This document shows, one piece after another, positions 37,048 to 50,492 of a DNA stretch of 64,000 nt. Both the position numbers and the translations under genes were made by a program. A model generated the notes under the pieces. That model saw only the letters and a program-made list of their open reading frames with translations, had not been told where the DNA came from and did not search any database. Positions within the stretch are counted from its first letter, which is position 1. Each line of letters opens with the position of its first letter. The stretch spans positions 4,197 to 68,196 of the forward strand of contig CAWIHZ010000007.1 in NCBI GenBank assembly GCA_963835955.1, given 5' to 3'. The DNA comes from Roseiarcus sp963835955 (GTDB taxonomy: Bacteria > Pseudomonadota > Alphaproteobacteria > Rhizobiales > Beijerinckiaceae).

Positions 37048-38157
37048 ATGAAAGCCGATGTCAGCTTGCGAGCCTTGATCGCGGGAGCCGCCATTGTCCT
37101 CGCCGGCATGTCGGCGGTCGCGCCGGCTTTCGCCGACGCTGTTTCCGACGCCAAGGCCGCGGTCGCCAAATACGCCGGTCCGCAGACCACGTGGGAAGGC
37201 CCGACCAAGGGCCCGAAGCCGGAACCCGGCAAGAAGATCGTTTATCTCTCAGGCGACGAGCAGAACGACATATCCCATCTCTATGGCGTCTACATCAAGG
37301 AAGCCGGCGCGAAACTCGGCTGGGACGTCACCGTCATCGACGGGAAGGGCAGCCCGACCTCGTGGCTCGCGGGCATGAACCAGGCAATCGCCCTAAAGCC
37401 GAACGGCATCGCTCTGTTCGCCGACGCCGCCAGTCTGCAAGACCCGATCAAGGCGGGCGTCGCGCAGGGCGTCAAGTTCGTCGGCCTCCACGCCGCGGGA
37501 TTGCCGGGACCGCAGCCGAATCTCAATCTGTTCGTCAACATCGAGGAGGATCCGCGCGAAATCGGCAAGGCCCAGGCGGATTGGGCGATCGCCGATTCCG
37601 ACGGCAAGGCTCGGGTCGTCGTCCTCACCCACAACGAATATGCGATCGCCAAGGTCAAATCCATGGCGACGAAGGACGAGATCGAAAAATGCGCCGGATG
37701 CAAGGTGCTCGACTACGTCAATTCGCCGGCTTCGGAAGCCGCGCAGCGTCAGCCGCAGCTGACGACCAGCTGGGTTCAGCGTTTTGGCCTTCCTTTCTAT
37801 GCGACATCGGTCGGCGACAACGATTTTGACTTTGCCGTGCCCGTCCTGCGCTCTGGCGGCGTCGATCCCTCCCAGGTGAAGCTGATCGGGGCCGACGGCA
37901 ATCGCTCGGCGTATGACCGCATCCGCAAGGGCGATCAGTATCAGGTCGTGACGGTTTCCGAGCCGATCGAGCTGCAGGCTTGGCAAGCGATCGACGAATT
38001 GAACCGCGCGTTCCACAACGATCCGCCCAGCGGATTCGTGCAGCCCCCATTCCTCGTCACCAAGGAGAACATTCACTCCGAGGGCGGCGACAAGAACACC
38101 TTCATTCCCAGCAACAATTACAAGCAGCACTATCTCGAAGTCTGGGGGATCAAATAG
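37048..38157 (+). CDS. sugar-type ABC importer substrate-binding protein
   Basis: The 369-residue protein starts with a signal peptide (KADVSLRALIAGAAIVLAG, cleavage near AFADA). It has the ribose-binding-protein fold: KIVYLSGDEQNDISHLYG, then AGMNQAIALKPNGIALFAD and VKLIGADGNRSAYDRIRKG. A long linker of about 30 residues (KYAGPQTTWEGPTKGPKPEPG) precedes the first strand. Related proteins of this layout serve transporters of sugars, polyols or other small cyclic compounds. GGGAGG precedes ATG 37048. It is followed by ATPase, permease and a cyclase-family hydrolase, so the hydrolase probably acts on the imported compound. Confidence 0.88.
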   Translation: MKADVSLRALIAGAAIVLAGMSAVAPAFADAVSDAKAAVAKYAGPQTTWEGPTKGPKPEPGKKIVYLSGDEQNDISHLYGVYIKEAGAKLGWDVTVIDGKGSPTSWLAGMNQAIALKPNGIALFADAASLQDPIKAGVAQGVKFVGLHAAGLPGPQPNLNLFVNIEEDPREIGKAQADWAIADSDGKARVVVLTHNEYAIAKVKSMATKDEIEKCAGCKVLDYVNSPASEAAQRQPQLTTSWVQRFGLPFYATSVGDNDFDFAVPVLRSGGVDPSQVKLIGADGNRSAYDRIRKGDQYQVVTVSEPIELQAWQAIDELNRAFHNDPPSGFVQPPFLVTKENIHSEGGDKNTFIPSNNYKQHYLEVWGIK

Positions 38158-38253
38158 CCTCGCTCGCCCCGGCGGGGTGAGCCCGCCGGGACTTCCCATC
38201 CCCCTTTCCCGATCCCCATCGCAATCGATCGAACCGCGCGCGGAACATCAATC

Positions 38254-39792
38254 TTGCAACGCATCGATGAAGCCGGTTCGGACCCCGGGCCGGCGCCGCT
38301 CCTGGCCATGACCGGCCTCGTCAAGCGCTTCACCGCGACGCTTGCGCTCGATCATGTCGACTTCGACGTCCGTCGCGGAGAGGTTCATGCGCTTCTCGGC
38401 CAGAATGGGGCCGGCAAGTCTACGCTCATCAAGGTTCTGGCGGGGGTCTACGAGGCCGACGCCGGCGACATACGCTTTGCGGGAAAAACCGTGCATCCGC
38501 AAACGGACCCGCTGCCGATCGCATTCATTCATCAGGACTTGGGCCTCGTCGAATGGATGACCATTGCGGAGAACGTCGCGATTCAGACCGGCTATTCCCG
38601 CTCGCCGCTCGGCCTGATATCCTGGCGGCGCGTTCGGGACGCCGCGGCGGACGCGCTGGCGATCATGGGCAGCGGTCTCGACCCGGACGCGCCCGTCTCC
38701 TCGCTTCCGGCCGCCGAGCGCTCGCTGGTTGCGATCGGGCGGGCGCTAGCGATCAAATCGGACATCGTCGTTCTCGACGAGCCGACCGCCGCGCTTCCCG
38801 AGGCCGACGTCGAACGGCTGCTCGAAACGCTGCGACGTCTGCGCGAGACCGACATCGGCGTCGTCTATGTCACCCACCGCCTGGACGAGGTTTTCCGGAT
38901 CGCCGATCGGGTCACGGTTCTTCGCGACGGCCGTCGGCTGGCCACCGTCCCGACGCGCGAAACGAGCGCTTCGGACCTGGTGGAGATGATCGTCGGGCGC
39001 TCGATGAGCGAGGCTTTCGTGAGGACTGCGCCAGCCTCCGGTCGCAACGCGCTTTCGGTTCAGGGTCTGACGGCCGAACATGTCGGCCCCGTTTCGTTTT
39101 CCGTCGCGGCGGGCGAGACGCTCGGTCTGGTGGGTTTGCGTGGCGCCGGCCATCACACGATCGGGCGGGCGATCTTCGGCGAGACCCCGATCGAATCAGG
39201 CCATATTGCGCTTGAGGGCGAGCCAATCGTCGTAAGAAGCCCAGCGGAAGCGATGGCGAAAGGAATCGGCTTCGTTTCGAGCCGCCGCGCGGAGGAGGGC
39301 CTGGCCTTCAATCTCGCCGTGCGCGAGAACATCTTCATGAATCCGGCGGCGAGCGGCAGGCGCGTGCTCGAATTCATCCCTCGCGCCAGGGAGGTGAATG
39401 AGGCCAACTCGGCGGTGAGGCGCTTTTCCATCAGGGCGGCAAGCGTAGAGCAGCCGGTGGCGACGCTTTCCGGCGGAAATCAGCAGAAAGTGGCGGTCGC
39501 GCGCTGGATGGAGGCGCATGTCCGGTTGCTCATTCTCGAGGAGCCGACCATCGGCGTCGACGTCGGCGCCAAGGCGGATATCTACCATCTCCTTCAGCTC
39601 TCGTTGCGCAAGGGTCTGGGGGTCCTGTTGATCTCGTCGGATTTCGAGGAGGTCGAACGCATCTGCCATCGCGCGCTGGTCTTCAGTCGCGGGCAGGTTG
39701 TCGCGGAGATTCCCGGCCCGGCGTTGACCATCGCCGCCTTGACGGCGACCGCCTCGGGCGGAACTCCGGCCACACGCGGAGCAGCGCAATGA
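38254..39792 (+). CDS. sugar-type ABC importer ATPase, two-domain (RbsA-like)
   Basis: The 512-residue protein has two ABC domains. The first has Walker A GQNGAGKSTLIKVLAGVY and Walker B IVVLDEPTAALPE. The second, after GETLGLVGLRGAGHHTIGRA (a degenerate P-loop without the usual Lys), has signature LSGGNQQKVAVARW and Walker B LLILEEPTIGVDVG. This is the usual arrangement in ribose/galactose-type importers, where the second site is weak. The start TTG 38254 is uncertain; the fold begins at PLLAMTGLVKRF, so the ATG in it (38308) would lie too close to the first strand. The stop overlaps the permease start by ATGA. Confidence 0.9.
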   Translation: MQRIDEAGSDPGPAPLLAMTGLVKRFTATLALDHVDFDVRRGEVHALLGQNGAGKSTLIKVLAGVYEADAGDIRFAGKTVHPQTDPLPIAFIHQDLGLVEWMTIAENVAIQTGYSRSPLGLISWRRVRDAAADALAIMGSGLDPDAPVSSLPAAERSLVAIGRALAIKSDIVVLDEPTAALPEADVERLLETLRRLRETDIGVVYVTHRLDEVFRIADRVTVLRDGRRLATVPTRETSASDLVEMIVGRSMSEAFVRTAPASGRNALSVQGLTAEHVGPVSFSVAAGETLGLVGLRGAGHHTIGRAIFGETPIESGHIALEGEPIVVRSPAEAMAKGIGFVSSRRAEEGLAFNLAVRENIFMNPAASGRRVLEFIPRAREVNEANSAVRRFSIRAASVEQPVATLSGGNQQKVAVARWMEAHVRLLILEEPTIGVDVGAKADIYHLLQLSLRKGLGVLLISSDFEEVERICHRALVFSRGQVVAEIPGPALTIAALTATASGGTPATRGAAQ

Positions 39793-40816
39793 ACCCCAAC
39801 GCCGGCCGTTCGCTCAGCGCCGCCCTGCTGCGCGCGATTTCGGTCTGGGGACTTCTGGTGCTGTTCGTTCTCCTCGTCATCGTATTTTCGCTGCTGAGGC
39901 CGGACACGTTTCTTACCTATTTCAACATTCGCTCCATTCTCAGCAACAAGTCGGTGCAGCTCTTGGTCGCCCTCTCGGTGTTCGTCCCGATGGTGGCCAA
40001 TCAGTTCGATCTCTCGGCCGGCTTCAACGTCGGCATCTCGCAGGTGCTGGCGATCGGACTCCAAGGCCAGGGCTGGCCATGGCAGGCGGCCGTTTGCGCC
40101 GTTCTTCTGATGGGGGCGGCGGTCGGGCTGGCGAACGGGTTGCTGGTCACCAGGGTGAAGATTGATTCTTTCATCGCCACGCTCGGAACCGGCACGATTC
40201 TCTACGGGCTGAACGCCTGGTACACCGGGGGGCAACAGGTGCTCGCCTCGCTGCCGCCCGAGTTCCTGGCGATATCGGGGCGCGTCTGGATCGTGCCGGC
40301 CCCGGCGATCTATGCGCTCGTCGTCAGCCTGATCCTGTGGGTGGTGTTCGAATACCTGCCGCTCGGCCGCTATCTCTACGTGCTCGGCGCCAGTCCGCGG
40401 GCGGCCGAGCTCAACGGCATTTCCGCCAAGCGATACATCACACTCGCGTTTGTCGCCGCGGGAACGCTCGCCGCCTTCGCCGGGGTCGTGCTTCAGTCGC
40501 AGCTGCAGGTCGGCCAAAGCTCGGTCGGCCAGGAGTACCTGTTGCCGGCCTTCACCGCGGCGCTGCTCGGCGCGACGTCGATCCGTCCGGGTCGCGTCAA
40601 CGTCTGGGGAACGGTGCTGGCGGTCGCCGTGCTTGCGGTGACGGTGGCGGGCCTCAACCAGCTCGGCGCTCCTTTTTTGTCGAGCCTCTGTTCGACGGCT
40701 CGATGCTTATCCTGGCGGTCGGCCTTGCGGTGCAGGCGGCGCAGCGCCGCCAGCGCCAAGGGACGCAGGCCGGGGAAGCGGCGCCCGGAGGGGCGCGCGC
40801 GCCGGTGGTGGAATAG
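39789..40816 (+). pseudogene. sugar-type ABC importer permease (RbsC-like), frameshifted near its end
   Basis: The permease has about nine membrane segments and the RbsC-type signatures FVPMVANQFDLSAGFNVGIS and FIATLGTGTILYGLNAWYTGG. After LNQLGAPF the frame is lost at a run of six T (40673-40678). One more T would restore FFVEPLFDGSMLILAVGLAVQ and the stop at 40816, just before the next gene's ribosome site. As written, the frame reads through into the cyclase gene as arginine-rich nonsense. Either a base is missing in the assembly or the last helix is altered. The neighbours are intact, so an error is more likely. Confidence 0.85.
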
Positions 40817-40833
40817 GTCAACAGGAGCTCGCC

Positions 40834-41787
40834 ATGAGCGACAAGACGGGCGAACCGGAGAGCGTCAGTCCGGCGCTCGCTCCCGATTGGTTCAATTCGC
40901 GCTGGGGGCGCGAAGATCAGCGCGGCAACGGCAACCTCATGACCCCGCAAAAGGTGCTGGAGGCGGTCAGCCTGATCAAGACCGGCGAGATTGTGAGCCT
41001 CGGCATGCCGTACGACGCGCGAATGCCGCTTGCCCCCGGCCGCGTCTACGCCTTGCGCATGCCCGGCGGCCCGACCGGCGGACCTTACGGCGGCAAGAGC
41101 AAGACGATCTGGAACGACGAATTCATCGCGACCGAAATCGGACAGGTCGGCACCCAGATGGACGCTCTCGGCCATCTCGGCTGCATGTGCGGCGCGCTCG
41201 GCGACAAGACCGGCATGCTGTTTTACAACGGCAATCGCCTGTCCGACATGTGGTCTCCCTACGGGCTGAAGAAACTCGGAATCGAAAACGCGCCGCCGTT
41301 CTTCACCCGCGGGATCCTGTTCGACGTCCAGGGCCTCAAGGGACGCGTGCTCGATGTTGGCGAGGAGATCGCGCTCTCCGATCTGAAGGCCTGCCTCAAA
41401 CGTCAGCGCGTCGCCGAAGATGCGATTCGGCCCGGAGACGCGGTTTTCGTGCGCACCGGCCACGGGACGAGGTGGCACACGGAGACAAAATCCTTCTACG
41501 ACGGCGCGCCAGGCATCGGCCTCGAATGCGCGCGCTGGTTTTCGAGCCTTCGGGTCTGCGTCGTGGGAGCGGACAATTTCGCGGTCGAGGTGGTTCCGCC
41601 GGTCGACCCGGAGGTCTTTCACCCCTGCCACCAGCATCTGATCATGGAGAACGGCATTCATCTCCACGAAGGGATGACGTTCGAGGGGCTCATCGAGCGC
41701 GAGGCTTGGGTCTTCGCCTACGTCTTCGCGCCGTTGCCGATCGTCGGCGCCACCGGCTCGCCTGGAAACCCGATTGCGGTGCTGTAG
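40834..41787 (+). CDS. cyclase-family (kynurenine-formamidase-like) metal hydrolase
   Basis: The 317-residue protein belongs to the cyclase family (PF04199). The metal-site segment reads VGTQMDALGHLGCM, where the best-known members have GTHxDxPxH, so the first His is Gln and the Asp and last His remain; many family members share this Gln variant. Other family parts are RVYALRMPGG, PFFTRGILFDV, PGDAVFVRTGHG and VEVVPP.DPEVFHPCHQHLI. It lies 17 bases after the importer permease in the same direction, and AGGAGC precedes ATG 40834. It probably hydrolyses or opens the ring of the transported compound; the substrate is unknown. Confidence 0.8.
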   Translation: MSDKTGEPESVSPALAPDWFNSRWGREDQRGNGNLMTPQKVLEAVSLIKTGEIVSLGMPYDARMPLAPGRVYALRMPGGPTGGPYGGKSKTIWNDEFIATEIGQVGTQMDALGHLGCMCGALGDKTGMLFYNGNRLSDMWSPYGLKKLGIENAPPFFTRGILFDVQGLKGRVLDVGEEIALSDLKACLKRQRVAEDAIRPGDAVFVRTGHGTRWHTETKSFYDGAPGIGLECARWFSSLRVCVVGADNFAVEVVPPVDPEVFHPCHQHLIMENGIHLHEGMTFEGLIEREAWVFAYVFAPLPIVGATGSPGNPIAVL

Positions 41788-41836
41788 CCTGGCGGCTCGA
41801 TGTTCGGCCCGGCGCGATCGCGGCAGGGCGCCGCCC

Positions 41837-46396
<4,560 letters not shown>

Positions 46397-46486
46397 CGGT
46401 CGCGCATATGGCGTCGACGCGCGCCGAGGGGAAGAGGTCCCCACGCGTTTCGCCAATCGCGCGGCGAGGGAGTGGGCGCAGCGTCT

Positions 46487-46912
46487 TCACAGCGCGCATT
46501 TGAAGAGAGTCGTGTCGAGGGACTGCTGGCCAGCCGGACTGTAAATGATCTCGGTCGGCGATTGAATCTTGATCTGTATGGTCTGGGTTATGAAACTGAC
46601 CGAGTCCTCGCATTCGGCCTTCACCGACACCGAGTCCTTGAGATGGGCGACGCCGAGAACGCGGCACGCGCTCGCCGGCGCGACAATTCGCCGTGGCTCG
46701 ATGATCGCGGCCCGGGCGAATTTGTCGACCGGCTTGCGATAGGAGATCACGCCATTCCTCTTCTGGAAGATCCGTGCGCAGTCGGACGCTGACGTCGTCC
46801 AGGCGCCGATCAAGCCGGAATCCATCGTCTCCGCGCGGCCAATCGTCACGCCGGCGACAAGCGTCAAACCAGCAAAAAATATACGGATCGCCTTCAGGCT
46901 GTGCTTGTGCAT
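46487..46912 (-). CDS. small secreted protein of unknown function
   Basis: The 141-residue product has a clear signal peptide, HKHSLKAIRIFFAGLTLVAG, cleaved near GRAET. The mature part has two or three cysteines (SDCARIF, SACRV, AECEDS and a final FKCAL) and beta-rich hydrophilic sequence, suggesting a small disulfide-bonded periplasmic protein. I recognise no family. The opening SGLIGAWTTSASDCARIFQK resembles short 'lysozyme-inhibitor-like/lipocalin-like' secreted proteins of proteobacteria, a weak impression only. It starts at ATG 46912 and is on the same strand as lhr, 90 bases upstream of it. Confidence 0.65.
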   Translation of the reverse strand: MHKHSLKAIRIFFAGLTLVAGVTIGRAETMDSGLIGAWTTSASDCARIFQKRNGVISYRKPVDKFARAAIIEPRRIVAPASACRVLGVAHLKDSVSVKAECEDSVSFITQTIQIKIQSPTEIIYSPAGQQSLDTTLFKCAL

Positions 46913-47112
46913 GGTCCGATCCTTCGCCTCCGTATCGCCGAACCGCAGACGCCGGCCGCCAATTGTAAACTTCCAGAAAGATATAGTCCAAGACTCCGCC
47001 TCCGCGCTCGCCGCATTTCGGAGCGTCCGGCGCCCGAGCAACGTCGACTGGCCCCTTGTATTGCGCCGCGATCGTGACATCCTGCCGGCCCGGGGCGCGA
47101 TCGTGAGGCGCA

Positions 47113-48102
47113 GTGGACCAAGCGAGGGATATTCCGGCTCAGGCTGGCCATAACCGGGCGCGCAATCCGGGCGCGCCGCTCGAACCGGACTGGTTCGAGA
47201 GCGTCGGCGTCAACGCGAGCGCGGTCGAGCGCCGCGCCGCGACGCTGACGACCCGCCGCTCGGTCAAAAAGGAGTTTCAGGCCGCCTGGCTGGTGAAGGC
47301 GATCGCGTGCATCGACCTGACGACGCTCTCGGGCGACGACACGCCGGAGCGGGTGCGGCGCCTGTGCGCCAAGGCGAGGCGCCCTCTCAGCGACGAGACG
47401 CTGGCCGCGCTCGGCCTCGCCGACATGGCCTTAACCGTTGGCGCGGTTTGCGTTTATCCGACGATGGTCGGCCCGGCGGTCAGGGCGCTCAAGGGCTCAG
47501 GCGTTCCGGTCGCATCCGTCGCCACCGGCTTTCCCGCGGGCCTGACGCCCCTGAATCTGCGGCTCGAGGAGATTCGCTACGCCGTCGGAGAAGGCGCGCG
47601 CGAGATCGACATCGTCATCACCCGCGCCCATGTGCTCGGGCGCGACTGGAGCGCGCTCTACGACGAAGTCGCAGCGATGCGCGACGCCTGCGGGCCGGCG
47701 CGCCTGAAGGCGATTCTCGGCGCCGGCGATCTGAAGACGCTCCGCAACGTCTACGCCGCCAGCATGGTGGCGATGCAGGCGGGCGCCGATTTCATCAAGA
47801 CTTCCACCGGCAAGGAGGACGTCAACGCGACCTTGCCGGTGAGCCTGGCGATGGTCCGGGCCTTGCGCGACTATCGCGAGCGTACCGGCGTCGACATCGG
47901 CTTCAAGCCGGCCGGAGGCCTGCGCGCCGCCAAGGACGCGCTCGCCTGGCTGATCCTGATGAAGGAGGAGCTCGGCCTTCCGTGGATGCAGCCCGATCTC
48001 TTCCGCATCGGGGCGAGCGGCCTCATCACCGACATCGAGCGTCAGCTCGACCATTACGCGACCGGGCGCTATTCCGCCGCCTATCGCCACGCGATGGCGT
48101 GA
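47113..48102 (+). CDS. deoC: deoxyribose-phosphate aldolase
   Basis: DeoC splits 2-deoxyribose 5-phosphate into glyceraldehyde 3-phosphate and acetaldehyde in deoxynucleoside breakdown. The 329-residue protein matches: ACIDLTTLSGDDTPERV, then VGAVCVYPTMVGPAV, then EIDIVITRAHVLGRDW, and KTSTGKEDVNATLPV with the Schiff-base lysine in FIKTSTGK. An N-terminal extension of about 50 residues is usual in this long alphaproteobacterial form. Start GTG 47113 is tentative. The ALDH gene starts eight bases downstream. Confidence 0.93.
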   Translation: MDQARDIPAQAGHNRARNPGAPLEPDWFESVGVNASAVERRAATLTTRRSVKKEFQAAWLVKAIACIDLTTLSGDDTPERVRRLCAKARRPLSDETLAALGLADMALTVGAVCVYPTMVGPAVRALKGSGVPVASVATGFPAGLTPLNLRLEEIRYAVGEGAREIDIVITRAHVLGRDWSALYDEVAAMRDACGPARLKAILGAGDLKTLRNVYAASMVAMQAGADFIKTSTGKEDVNATLPVSLAMVRALRDYRERTGVDIGFKPAGGLRAAKDALAWLILMKEELGLPWMQPDLFRIGASGLITDIERQLDHYATGRYSAAYRHAMA

Positions 48103-48110
48103 GGGATGCG

Positions 48111-50486
48111 ATGACCCTGATCAAGGACATTCTGCGCACGATGGACTACGGCCCCGCGCCCGAAAGCAGCGAGCACGTCCTGGCCTGGCTGGAAAGGCGT
48201 CGGGCCGGCTTCGGTCTCTTCATCAACGGCCGCTTCACCAAGCCCGCCGCGCTGTTCGACGTGTTCAATCCCGCGACCGGCGAAACAATCGCCCGCGTGA
48301 CCCAAGGATCGCGGGGCGATGTCGACACAGCGGTCGCGGCGGCGCGCAAGGCGCTGCCGAAATGGTCGGCGCTCAGCGGCGATCAGCGGGCTCGCCATCT
48401 CTATGCCCTCGCCCGGCACGTCCAGAAGCGGGAGCGCTTTTTCGCGGTGCTGGAGACGATCGACAACGGCAAGCCGATCCGCGAATCGCGCGACATCGAC
48501 ATTCCGCTGGTCGCCCGCCATTTCTATCATCACGCCGGCTGGGCTTCATTGATCGACAGCGAGTTTCCCGGGACCCGCCCGGTCGGCGTCTGCGGGCAGA
48601 TCATCCCCTGGAACTTCCCGCTGTTGATGCTGGCCTGGAAGATCGCCCCGGCGCTCGCCGCCGGCAACACGGTGGTGCTGAAACCCGCCGAATATACGCC
48701 GCTGACCGCGCTCGCCTTCGCCGAAATCTGCGTCGAGGCGGGCCTGCCGGCGGGCGTCGTCAATATCGTGACCGGCGACGGCGCGACCGGCGCGGCGCTC
48801 GCCGCGCACGACGGCGTCGACAAGATCGCCTTCACCGGATCGACCGAGGTCGGGCGGGCGATCCGCAAGGTCACCGCAGGCAAGCGCGTGAAGCTGTCGC
48901 TCGAGCTAGGAGGCAAGTCGCCGTTCGTCGTATTCGACGACGCCGATCTCGACAGCGCGGTCGAAGGCGTCGTCGACGCGATCTGGCTCAACCAGGGGCA
49001 GGTCTGCTGCGCGGGATCGCGTCTGCTGGCGGCGGAGGGGATTGCCGAGACCCTCTACGCCAAGCTCCGCGCCCGCATGGCGCATTTGAGGGTCGGGGAC
49101 CCGCTCGACAAGTCGACCGACGTCGGCGCGATCGTCGCGCCCGCCCAGCTCGAGCGAATTCGACGGCTCGTCGGCGAAGGCGAGAAGGAGGGGCTCGAAT
49201 TCTGGCGGGCGGACGAGACGGTCCCTGATCGCGGCTGCTTTTATCCGCCGACCCTCGTCACCGGCGTCGAGCCGGCCTCCATCCTGGCGCAGGAAGAAAT
49301 CTTTGGGCCGGTCCTGGTCGCGACGACCTTCCGCACGCCAGACGAGGCGGTCGCGCTCGCCAACAACACCCGCTATGGACTGGCGGCTTCGGTCTGGACC
49401 GAGAACGTCAACCGCGCGCTCGAGGCCGCGGCGCGCATCAAGGCGGGCGTCGTCTGGATCAATTCGACCAATCTGTTCGACGCCGCGTCGGGCTTCGGCG
49501 GCTATCGCGAAAGCGGATTCGGCCGCGAGGGCGGGCGCGAGGGATTAAGCGAATATCGCGTCGCCGACGAACCGGGAGCCAAGCCGAACGCCGCCAAGGC
49601 GACGAGGCTCACCGCCTCGCCAGGGCTGACGCCGTCGGTCAAGATCGCGGGCGGGCTCGACCGCACCGCCAAACTCTATGTCGGCGGCAAACAGGCGCGG
49701 CCCGACTCCGGCTACAGCTATGCTGTCCTCGATCTCAAAGGCCACGAGGTCGGCCTCGCCGGCCTCGGCAATCGCAAGGACGTTCGCAATGCGGTCGAGG
49801 CGGCGGCGAAGGCTGCGTCCTGGGGCGCGGCGACGGCCCACAACCGCGCCCAGGTGCTCTACTATGTCGCCGAGAACTTGAGCGCCCGGGCGGACGAATT
49901 CGCCGCGCGCCTGCGCTCGATGACCGGCGCCGGCGCCCGCGCGGCTCATGCCGAGGTCGAGGCCGCGATCCGGCGCGCGTTCTTCTACGCCGGCTTCGCC
50001 GACAAGTTCGACGGCGCGGTCCACGCGACCCGCTCGCGCTTCGTCACCCTGGCGATGAACGAGCCGTGGGGGGTGATGGGGATCGTCTGCCCGGACGAGG
50101 CGCCGCTCATCGCCCTCGTTTCGCTGGTCATGCCGGCGATCGCCATGGGCAATTGCGTCGTCGTCGCGCCCTCGGCCGCCCATCCGCTCAGCGCCACCGA
50201 CTTCTATTCGGTCCTCGACACCTCGGACGTTCCCGCCGGCGTCGTCAACATCGTCACTGGAGAGGCGAATGCGCTCGCCAAAACGCTCGCCGAGCACGAC
50301 GGCGTCGACGCCCTCTGGTACGTCGGCGACGCGGCCGGCGCGGCGGAAGTCGAGGCGCTTTCCGCTGGCAATCTCAAGGCGACCTGGGTCTCTGCTTCAA
50401 CGATCGACTGGCTGCGCGCCGAGGGGCGCGAGTTCCTGCGCCGCGCGACCCAGGTCAAGAACATCTGGACGCCTTACGGGGAGTGA
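48111..50486 (+). CDS. ALDH16-type double-domain aldehyde dehydrogenase
   Basis: The 791-residue protein holds a complete N-terminal aldehyde dehydrogenase and a second, shortened copy. The first has LELGGKSPFVVFDDADL and the catalytic pair Cys299-Cys300 in GQVCCAGSRL. The second, from about residue 520, keeps PWGVMGIVCPDEAPLIALVS and VVNIVTGEANALAKTLAEHDG but ends before a catalytic cysteine. This is the ALDH16 layout known from bacteria. Partnered with DeoC eight bases upstream, it probably oxidises the acetaldehyde or a related aldehyde made from deoxyribose phosphate. ATG 48111 overlaps nothing; the longer open frame upstream lies inside deoC. Confidence 0.88.
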   Translation: MTLIKDILRTMDYGPAPESSEHVLAWLERRRAGFGLFINGRFTKPAALFDVFNPATGETIARVTQGSRGDVDTAVAAARKALPKWSALSGDQRARHLYALARHVQKRERFFAVLETIDNGKPIRESRDIDIPLVARHFYHHAGWASLIDSEFPGTRPVGVCGQIIPWNFPLLMLAWKIAPALAAGNTVVLKPAEYTPLTALAFAEICVEAGLPAGVVNIVTGDGATGAALAAHDGVDKIAFTGSTEVGRAIRKVTAGKRVKLSLELGGKSPFVVFDDADLDSAVEGVVDAIWLNQGQVCCAGSRLLAAEGIAETLYAKLRARMAHLRVGDPLDKSTDVGAIVAPAQLERIRRLVGEGEKEGLEFWRADETVPDRGCFYPPTLVTGVEPASILAQEEIFGPVLVATTFRTPDEAVALANNTRYGLAASVWTENVNRALEAAARIKAGVVWINSTNLFDAASGFGGYRESGFGREGGREGLSEYRVADEPGAKPNAAKATRLTASPGLTPSVKIAGGLDRTAKLYVGGKQARPDSGYSYAVLDLKGHEVGLAGLGNRKDVRNAVEAAAKAASWGAATAHNRAQVLYYVAENLSARADEFAARLRSMTGAGARAAHAEVEAAIRRAFFYAGFADKFDGAVHATRSRFVTLAMNEPWGVMGIVCPDEAPLIALVSLVMPAIAMGNCVVVAPSAAHPLSATDFYSVLDTSDVPAGVVNIVTGEANALAKTLAEHDGVDALWYVGDAAGAAEVEALSAGNLKATWVSASTIDWLRAEGREFLRRATQVKNIWTPYGE

Positions 50487-50492
50487 CGCCAT

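Noticed and set aside
36696..37232. 178-codon minus-strand frame upstream of the sugar importer
   Set aside because: Overlaps the start and signal peptide of the binding protein and has no recognisable motif.
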